NCBI RefSeq assembly: GCF_000333895.2
Contig: NZ_ANFM02000055.1
Location: 1 to 62,076, forward strand
Reading direction: 5' to 3'
DNA: 62,076 nt
DNA from: Grimontia indica
Lineage (GTDB): Bacteria > Pseudomonadota > Gammaproteobacteria > Enterobacterales > Vibrionaceae
Each line of letters begins with the position of its first letter. The stretch's first letter is position 1. Both the position numbers and the translations under genes were made by a program. Shown here in pieces: positions 8,386 through 14,123 of the stretch. The notes under the pieces are model-generated. The model did not search any database. It had not been told where the DNA came from and saw only the letters and a program-made list of their open reading frames with translations.

Positions 8386-9276
8386 TGCCCACATTTGCTT
8401 GCCTGCATGTTGAAGGTTGTAACCGCCGAACTGCTCGCTCTGATTGACAATTTCCTCGTCATCCAGATGTTGCATCAGCTGTTGAACCAAGGAGCGGAAA
8501 TAGATGTTTTTCGGGATGACCAATTCAAAGGCTTCATTGGCAATGGGATGAAAAGCGAGGCCAAATTCTCCCGCGGCACTTTGGCTACCAAACCCAATGT
8601 CAGCCGCCCCCCGCGCAATCGCAGAGCCTAATTCCCGTTCATTCAGACACACAGTGACCGTATTGAGCATGTCAGTGGTAATGCCGTTTCTGAATAGCCA
8701 CTCTTCCATCGCACGAGCACTGCCAGCGCCGCCTTGACGACCAGCCCATCGCCATTCTTTTCCCGTGAAATGGTGCGGGTCGTTCAATTGCTCGGCGAGT
8801 TCAGGGCGAACAATCAGGCCTTGTTGACGTTCGAAAGCATGGAGTAACACCCAGTTTTTGTGTCCGGCATATTGTTGGATAAGTGCAGGGTGACGGAGCT
8901 TGGCCTCTTCGGCATTTCCCCAGTGAATCGCGCAGATATCGACGTGGCCCTTTTCCAGCATCGACAAACCCTGTTTAGTGCCCGTGGCGGTGTAACCAAC
9001 CAATGCTGTACTTCCCAGTGCATTCGCCATTTTGCTCACAATGTGTTGCAACAAAGGGTCATCAGAGCCAGCAATCAAAAGTCTGTCACTGAATACGCCA
9101 TTGTGGCTGGATTCCAGCAGCCATCGGTCAAGCAAGCTTTTTGGGAAAAGCCATTTTCCTGTGACCTTAGTGGCTGGAAGCACGCCATCATTGGCCAGGC
9201 TATAGACCTTCTTTTCGTTCAGATCGAGATACTCTGCAACCTGACGGGCATTCATGAACTCCGGAAATTCACTCAT
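8377..9276 (-). CDS. One-component regulator: MerR/excisionase-like HTH plus periplasmic-binding-protein-like domain
   Basis: This protein of about 299 residues begins with an excisionase-type DNA-binding helix-turn-helix (MNARQVAEYLDLNEKKVYSL, roughly residues 8-60). A type-2 substrate-binding-protein fold follows (about 65-290) and resembles the domain of oxyanion-binding proteins, with GSDDPLL and YTATGTKQG-type segments. It lacks a signal peptide, so ligand is sensed in the cytosol. I choose the ATG at 9276; a GTG at 9285 is possible. It overlaps the end of fdhD by 8 bases and so is cotranscribed with it. Molybdate or tungstate is a reasonable ligand guess from context, not shown by the sequence. 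Confidence 0.8.
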   Translation of the reverse strand: MSEFPEFMNARQVAEYLDLNEKKVYSLANDGVLPATKVTGKWLFPKSLLDRWLLESSHNGVFSDRLLIAGSDDPLLQHIVSKMANALGSTALVGYTATGTKQGLSMLEKGHVDICAIHWGNAEEAKLRHPALIQQYAGHKNWVLLHAFERQQGLIVRPELAEQLNDPHHFTGKEWRWAGRQGGAGSARAMEEWLFRNGITTDMLNTVTVCLNERELGSAIARGAADIGFGSQSAAGEFGLAFHPIANEAFELVIPKNIYFRSLVQQLMQHLDDEEIVNQSEQFGGYNLQHAGKQMWAAG

Positions 9277-10099
9277 CAGAACCACCTTTTACATCGAAGT
9301 CGATGTTCTCTGCGCCATTGAAGACCTGAAAACGGTGGCCTTTAGCGCGGGCAATCATGGTAATGCCAAGTTGTTTGGCAAGGTCATAACCCATCTGTGT
9401 TACTCCTGAGCGAGAGAGCAGCACTGGGATCCCCATTTGCGCCACTTTAATCACCATCTCTGACGTCAACCGCCCTGTGGTGTAGAAGACTTTATCTTCG
9501 CCGGTTTCACCTTTCAGCCACATCTCGCCTGTCAGGGTATCGACCGCATTGTGACGGCCAATATCTTCGACGAAAGAGAGAATTTCTGTGCCTTTACATA
9601 CCGCACAACCGTGAACAGCGCCTGCCGCTTTGTAGGTGTCATTATGGTGAGTGAGCGCTTCCAGCAGGCCATATAGGGAAGACTGAGTAATGCGGTGCTC
9701 TGGTAATTTCAGGTCTTCGAGCTTTTTCATCACGTTGCCAAACATTGTGCCCTGACCGCATCCCGAAGTGACGGTTTTCTTGGAAAGCGTCTCGTCGATA
9801 TCGTCGTTTTGCTCTGCAGTAACCACAGCAGCGGATTGGGTTTCCCAATCGATGATCACTGAATCCAGCGCGTCAGCATCGTTAATTAACCCTTGGTTTT
9901 TGAGATACCCCAATACCAGCATGTCCGGGCGGGCACCCAAGGTCATCAGAGTCACGATTTCCTTCCAGTTGAGATAAACCGTCAAGGCGCGTTCGCAGGC
10001 AATTTGCTTGGTCATGGGTTCGCCATACTCGTCGAACACTGTCACATCAATGGTTTGAGGAATGTCGGTTTGGGTTTGAATAATTTTTGGTTGGGTCAT
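9269..10099 (-). CDS. fdhD: Formate dehydrogenase accessory sulfurtransferase FdhD
   Basis: FdhD passes sulfur from a cysteine desulfurase to the bis-MGD cofactor and is required for active formate dehydrogenase. The 276-residue protein has the conserved EDIGRHNAVDTLTG segment and the C-terminal TTGRLTSEMV and SRSGVT regions. The catalytic loop reads SGCGQG, so it keeps one cysteine (C114) where E. coli has a CxxC pair; an additional GCAVC lies further on. It is divergent from DUF3305, with a sigma54 promoter at 10159-10174. Confidence 0.92.
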   Translation of the reverse strand: MTQPKIIQTQTDIPQTIDVTVFDEYGEPMTKQIACERALTVYLNWKEIVTLMTLGARPDMLVLGYLKNQGLINDADALDSVIIDWETQSAAVVTAEQNDDIDETLSKKTVTSGCGQGTMFGNVMKKLEDLKLPEHRITQSSLYGLLEALTHHNDTYKAAGAVHGCAVCKGTEILSFVEDIGRHNAVDTLTGEMWLKGETGEDKVFYTTGRLTSEMVIKVAQMGIPVLLSRSGVTQMGYDLAKQLGITMIARAKGHRFQVFNGAENIDFDVKGGSDE

Positions 10100-10158
10100 T
10101 TACCCGGCTTCCTTTTGGGTGTGTAGAGACACGAAAACTGAACATCATCAGCAAAGTT

Positions 10159-10174
10159 AGCAATTCCCGTTCCA
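10159..10174 (-). promoter_or_regulatory. Sigma54 promoter of fdhD and the HTH regulator
   Basis: The minus strand reads TGGAACGGGAATTGCT, with GG-N10-GC spacing and a complete TTGCT -12 element. It lies 60 bases upstream of the fdhD start. It is back to back with the promoter at 10198-10213; only 23 bases separate the two. Confidence 0.75.
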
Positions 10175-10197
10175 ATCACGCAGGGTCATCAGGGCTA

Positions 10198-10213
10198 TGG
10201 TATGTGTTTTGCT
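10198..10213 (+). promoter_or_regulatory. Sigma54 promoter of the DUF3305-DUF3306 unit
   Basis: TGGTATGTGTTTTGCT has exact GG-N10-GC spacing and a TTGCT -12 element. It lies 75 bases before the GTG start of the DUF3305 gene and diverges from the fdhD promoter. Confidence 0.75.
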
Positions 10214-10288
10214 TTGTGGGGTTAGAAAACCAGACTTCTGCGTGCCTGCGGTAGCGTTTTTGAAGCCTGGAACCTCAAGGAGTGATGT

Positions 10289-10741
10289 GTGACGAAAATA
10301 ATAAAAGACCCTCAATACTGGCTAATGCAATTTGACCTTGAAGCCACAGAGGTTGATGTCGGTCGCTGGAAAACTAAGCGCTGGTCTATTGCGAACCTGA
10401 ACCTGCCCCGTACGGAGGAAGAGTGTTCAGGGGAACAGATTTCCTTGCCTTTAGAGCTATTTAAAGACGAACGCACGGACTATCGGTTTAACCTCAGTTC
10501 CCGTGATCCCCACCTCTTTTTCATCTTCGAAGTCGAAGACGATGAATCCCTAAAACCCCTGAAAGTTACGGCATCGCAGACCAACGCAGCCAGCTTTATG
10601 GATGGTGATTATCTGGTGCAGTCGGTGCCTATGCCATTGCCTGTTCAGGCTTGGATGGAAGCATATATTGGTCGTCATGGCGAGCTCCTCGAAGTGCGTA
10701 AGAAGAAGCGCAAAGGCGCGGGGAGGGCGAGTGGCAACTGA
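10289..10741 (+). CDS. DUF3305 family protein
   Basis: This 150-residue soluble protein matches the DUF3305 family, which I know only from formate dehydrogenase gene clusters; no biochemical role is established. It starts with GTG behind AAGGAG. The C terminus is strongly basic (RKKKRKGAGR). The next gene begins inside its last codons, so the two are made together. It probably helps assemble or mature the formate dehydrogenase, judged only from position and the shared sigma54-type promoter. Confidence 0.75.
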   Translation: MTKIIKDPQYWLMQFDLEATEVDVGRWKTKRWSIANLNLPRTEEECSGEQISLPLELFKDERTDYRFNLSSRDPHLFFIFEVEDDESLKPLKVTASQTNAASFMDGDYLVQSVPMPLPVQAWMEAYIGRHGELLEVRKKKRKGAGRASGN

Positions 10742-11321
10742 TTCCTTTTTACACCGTTGGTCCAAGCGAAAGCAGGAACAAAGCACGGCGGAAGATGAAA
10801 AGCCGCCAGAGACTGAGCAGATTGAGGACGATGCCGAGCTGGTGGTCTCCGAGGCTACGTCTGAGTCGGAAGACTCAGAGCTTCCCCCACCGTCCATGGA
10901 CGACGTTGAGCGTTTGAGAGAAGGGGATTCCGCTGCAGCATTCCTGGCGAAAGGTGTGTCCTCACAGGTGAAGAAAGCGGCGCTTCGCAAACTATTTCTC
11001 AGTGATGCTTACAACGTGCTTGATGGCATGAACGACTATGACCTCGATTATTCCAAAACTGCCAACCTCAGTGCGGAAGTGGCTGAAACCTTGAGAAAGT
11101 GGACTAAGGAAAAGCTGGAAGAAGCGACCGAGGAGAAACCGGAAGACGAAGCGTTGGCTCAGGAAACCCCAAGCGATCAACCAGTTAACGAGGGTAGTCT
11201 CAAGGAATTACCAGAAGGTGAGACAAAAAGTACCCATGAGGAATTAGAGGACAATTTGTCTCACTCGGAGGGACAAAATGTCCCAATAGAAAGTGTGGAT
11301 AAGAATTTGGACGGATCCTGA
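10731..11321 (+). CDS. DUF3306 family protein
   Basis: I start this 196-residue protein at the GTG at 10731, preceded by GGGAGG and overlapping the DUF3305 stop by 11 bases. The frame extends upstream without stops but that part does not resemble the family. The protein has an N-terminal FLHRWSKRK segment, a conserved central part with LRKLFLSDAYNVLDGMNDYD, and a long acidic tail rich in E, D and S. No function is known. Three dyads (11220-11284) that may be activator sites for the next operon lie inside the last codons, which may partly explain the loose tail sequence. Confidence 0.75.
   Translation: MATDSFLHRWSKRKQEQSTAEDEKPPETEQIEDDAELVVSEATSESEDSELPPPSMDDVERLREGDSAAAFLAKGVSSQVKKAALRKLFLSDAYNVLDGMNDYDLDYSKTANLSAEVAETLRKWTKEKLEEATEEKPEDEALAQETPSDQPVNEGSLKELPEGETKSTHEELEDNLSHSEGQNVPIESVDKNLDGS
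11220..11284. promoter_or_regulatory. Three repeated dyads, probable enhancer cluster for the fdh operon
   Basis: Three related sites lie at 11220-11234 (GAGACAAAAAGTACC), 11248-11262 (AGGACAATTTGTCTC) and 11270-11284 (GGGACAAAATGTCCC, a perfect 6+3+6 inverted repeat). Centres are about 28 and 22 bases apart. The nearest is about 77 bases upstream of the -24 element at 11354. Number, symmetry and distance suit a sigma54 enhancer-binding protein; a similar site is at 4876-4890. The sites lie within the DUF3306 coding tail. Confidence 0.6.
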
Positions 11322-11353
11322 CTCCGTTTAGGTCATTTTTCTTCCTTCAAAGC

Positions 11354-11369
11354 TGGTTCGCTACTTGCT
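11354..11369 (+). promoter_or_regulatory. Sigma54 promoter of the fdh structural operon
   Basis: TGGTTCGCTACTTGCT has GG-N10-GC spacing and an intact TTGCT -12 element; the -24 half is weaker (TGGTTC against TGGCAC). It lies about 150 bases before the ferredoxin gene start and just downstream of the three dyads at 11220-11284. Confidence 0.65.
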
Positions 11370-11502
11370 GTAACAGAAGTGTCTTACTCGAAGACGTAGC
11401 TAAATCCCTGTTCAGCAACGCTAAACGGTGTAAAGCCAGCCTTGAAGAACTCTCGCATTGAAGCAGATTAACGCCGTTTGCCGGCTAGGGACGCAGGTGT
11501 TT

Positions 11503-13218
11503 ATGGCTACACAGACAACAGCAATTGAGAATATGTCGACGGAAAATAACACAACAACACTCAATCAGTATCTAGAAAATCAAACAGATACCAATGGATT
11601 GGCCAGACTGCATGCTCTGAAAAGCACAGTCACTTTAGGAAACCTTATCCCGCCTACGGTGAGCTTTGAAAGCCGTGGGCTTGCTCTCGTTGTGGGAACG
11701 GCTGAAGCACTGTCTACTTTCAGTCAATCAATCGTAGATGATATCCGTGACCGCGTTGTGCTGCTTTGCAAAGAAGCGGGCGCGACGCTATCGAACCCTT
11801 CAGAGGGTCTTGCATTGTTCTATGGCAGCGACGTGACCATCGAAGGTTTCTTAGGGGCTTTTCAAGTCATCTTGAAGCGAAACGGAACGCCGCAAAATTT
11901 GGCGCAAATTGCTGTCGGGCGGGAGCATTTTGACCTGATCATCGACCTCACTGAAAACGGTATCCATGCAGCACAATTGCCTCCTCTGGGATATCACGCT
12001 GTCGGGCGTGGCTTGGTGTCTACAGAAGAAGCCTTAGAGGCGATATCTGAAACGGTAGGAACCTTCGACAAGCCTAAATTTTTCCGTTTGGACAATGAGC
12101 GTTGTGCTCATGCATCCCGTGGCCTTGAAGGCTGCACCCGTTGCATCGATGCCTGTCCTGCTGACGCACTAAGCTCGCTCAATCAAACCATCACCATCAA
12201 TCCCTACTTGTGTCAGGGGATGGGCTCTTGCGCGACTGCTTGTCCAACAGAAGCCATCAGCTACGCCTTACCTGATTCGGAAAATACCCAGCATTTTGTC
12301 TTCGACCTGATTCAAGGTTACCGTCAACAAGGTGGTGAGGTTCCAGCAATCCTTTTCTACGCCGAAGCGGATGAAGACGCTTTGGTTGATGCCATATCAA
12401 TGTTGCCGAACAACACCATCCCAGTCCGACTGGAAGAGCTGGCATCCGTCGGGTTGGATACCTGGCTCAGCGCATTGGTTTACGGTGCTTCTCAGGTGAT
12501 ATTGACCATGGCGCCAAACCTTCATGTTAAAACACGTCATGTGCTGGAACAGGAACTTGCGGTATCTGCTTCCTTCCTTAGTGACCTCAACATCGAATCA
12601 GACCGCATTGCGTTGAAAGCTGTCGACTCGCTTTCGTCACTCACTCAATACTCCAATGCACTGCTCTCTCACACAGAGAAGCTCACTGGTACCAAGCGCG
12701 AGAAACTAAGCGCAGCGTTGGATCTGTTGGCGGCGCAATCTGCTCAAACTCTCACAGTATCAATGGTTGCTCAAAATGCGCCATATGGCCGCGTAAACGT
12801 GAAAACTGAAGAATGCACTCTTTGTATGGGGTGCGTGGCCGTGTGCCCGACTGATGCACTCTTAGCGATAGGTTCCCATCCGGGAATGACATTCCGCGAG
12901 CAGGACTGTGTGCAATGTGGGTTGTGTGAAACGAGCTGTCCTGAATCTGTGATCACGCTTGAACCCCGCTACAACTGGGACACCGAAACGCGTCAGCAAA
13001 GAGAAATCTTACATGAAGAGGAGGCGGCGAAATGCACCAGTTGCGGTAAGCCATTTGCGCCGGTTTCCATGGTGAACATGCTGATAGAAAAACTGCAAAA
13101 CCACAGTCACTTTGAAGGTGATGCCATCAAACGTCTCTCGATGTGCGAAGACTGCCGGGTTCGCGACATTGTCGCTGAAACAATGATCAACAACCCAGAG
13201 AAACAGATGAAGGTTTAG
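11503..13218 (+). CDS. Multi-cluster 4Fe-4S ferredoxin-type protein of the formate dehydrogenase operon
   Basis: This protein of about 571 residues has two pairs of 4Fe-4S motifs separated by an alpha/beta middle region. The first pair comprises CTRCIDACPADAL and CQGMGSCATACPTEAI near 210-260; the second comprises CTLCMGCVAVCPTDAL and CVQCGLCETSCPESVI near 440-490. A further CTSCGKPF and MCEDCR near the C terminus may bind metal. No signal peptide is visible, so it is cytosolic. The start at 11503 is the first ATG with plausible spacing. It heads the fdh operon and may carry electrons during cofactor maturation or to a cytosolic acceptor; its exact role is unknown. Confidence 0.8.
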   Translation: MATQTTAIENMSTENNTTTLNQYLENQTDTNGLARLHALKSTVTLGNLIPPTVSFESRGLALVVGTAEALSTFSQSIVDDIRDRVVLLCKEAGATLSNPSEGLALFYGSDVTIEGFLGAFQVILKRNGTPQNLAQIAVGREHFDLIIDLTENGIHAAQLPPLGYHAVGRGLVSTEEALEAISETVGTFDKPKFFRLDNERCAHASRGLEGCTRCIDACPADALSSLNQTITINPYLCQGMGSCATACPTEAISYALPDSENTQHFVFDLIQGYRQQGGEVPAILFYAEADEDALVDAISMLPNNTIPVRLEELASVGLDTWLSALVYGASQVILTMAPNLHVKTRHVLEQELAVSASFLSDLNIESDRIALKAVDSLSSLTQYSNALLSHTEKLTGTKREKLSAALDLLAAQSAQTLTVSMVAQNAPYGRVNVKTEECTLCMGCVAVCPTDALLAIGSHPGMTFREQDCVQCGLCETSCPESVITLEPRYNWDTETRQQREILHEEEAAKCTSCGKPFAPVSMVNMLIEKLQNHSHFEGDAIKRLSMCEDCRVRDIVAETMINNPEKQMKV

Positions 13219-13227
13219 GAGGGACGA

Positions 13228-13839
13228 ATGGCAATGCAGGAAATCATCAACGTGGAAGATGTCACCCGTGAAGAAAATGAAATTCGTCTCAACATTTATC
13301 ACCTTCTGGCGCATCTGTTCAGACAGGCACCTGATCAGGATGCACTGAACTGGCTTGCGACACTGGAAGTGGAAGGCGACGAAGAGGCAGGCATGGCAGC
13401 GGCTTGGTCTGTTCTCAGGCTTTCCGCTAGTAAAACCACACCCATGCAGGCGGCCGATGAGTATCAACAGCTATTTATCGGTGTCGGACGTGGTGAAGTG
13501 GTGCCATTCGGTTCCTGGTATCTAACCGGGTCTTTGATGGAACTGCCGTTGGCACACCTTCGTCAGGATTTACGACGATTGGGGTTTGAGCGTCAGGAAG
13601 AAACCAAAGAGCCAGAAGATCATATCGCCGCATTGCTGGAAGTGATGGCGATGCTGGTGGATGAAGAGGATATGGAAAGCCAGAAGGCTTTTTTCAACCG
13701 TCATATTGCGCCGTGGTTTGAGCGATTATGTGACGACGTGATTCGTGCGAATGCAGCCGTGTTTTACTCCTCTGTTGCTGCACTCGCGAAACAGTTCTTA
13801 ACGATAGAAAAAATAAGCTTTACCCAGCGTCCGTGGTAG
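13228..13839 (+). CDS. TorD/DmsD-family chaperone for formate dehydrogenase
   Basis: This all-helical 203-residue protein fits the TorD family of redox-enzyme maturation chaperones. These bind Tat signal peptides and keep the apoenzyme open for cofactor insertion. The family pattern YQQLFIGVGRGEVVPFGSWYL (split here by ordinary residues) and the terminal HIAPWFERLCDD segment are visible. It lies 9 bases after the ferredoxin gene and ahead of two Tat substrates, its likely clients. Confidence 0.88.
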   Translation: MAMQEIINVEDVTREENEIRLNIYHLLAHLFRQAPDQDALNWLATLEVEGDEEAGMAAAWSVLRLSASKTTPMQAADEYQQLFIGVGRGEVVPFGSWYLTGSLMELPLAHLRQDLRRLGFERQEETKEPEDHIAALLEVMAMLVDEEDMESQKAFFNRHIAPWFERLCDDVIRANAAVFYSSVAALAKQFLTIEKISFTQRPW

Positions 13840-13895
13840 TTCCGCCTTGCAGAAAGCGGACAGAAGCGCTGATAAAAAGTACAAGGAGCAATGTG

Positions 13896-14105
13896 ATGTC
13901 AGAGAAGCAAAAAGAGACAGACAAGCCAAATGAAGCGCGACGCCAGTTCCTTAAAGGACTGGGTGTTGCTGCAGCAGCTGGAGCGGCCACTACTGTGGTG
14001 AGCGGTGCGGCTCAAGCGGAAGTCACGGTGGCTAAGCCGGAACAGGAAAACCCCTCGGGCTATCGCGAAACGCAACATGTTCGTGATTACTACGATTCCC
14101 TCTAA
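13896..14105 (+). CDS. Small Tat-targeted protein of formate dehydrogenase operons
   Basis: This 69-residue protein has a twin-arginine leader (ARRQFLKGLG followed by an alanine-rich stretch ending AQA) and only about 30 mature residues ending in HVRDYYDSL. It corresponds to the short 'formate dehydrogenase region TAT target' family. I use the ATG at 13896, preceded by AAGGAG. It lies directly before fdhA and may form a small exported subunit or help export; the function is unproven. Confidence 0.85.
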   Translation: MSEKQKETDKPNEARRQFLKGLGVAAAAGAATTVVSGAAQAEVTVAKPEQENPSGYRETQHVRDYYDSL

Positions 14106-14123
14106 CCTGGCTGATGGAGTGAG

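Noticed and set aside
10100-10158. GTGT-AGAG-ACAC inverted repeat near 10120 as an activator site
   Set aside because: It does not resemble the fdh/tup dyad and is short, so it is probably chance.
10602-10730. N-terminal extension of DUF3306 to 10602
   Set aside because: The extra residues overlap the DUF3305 gene, look unlike the family, and the GTG at 10731 has GGGAGG ahead.
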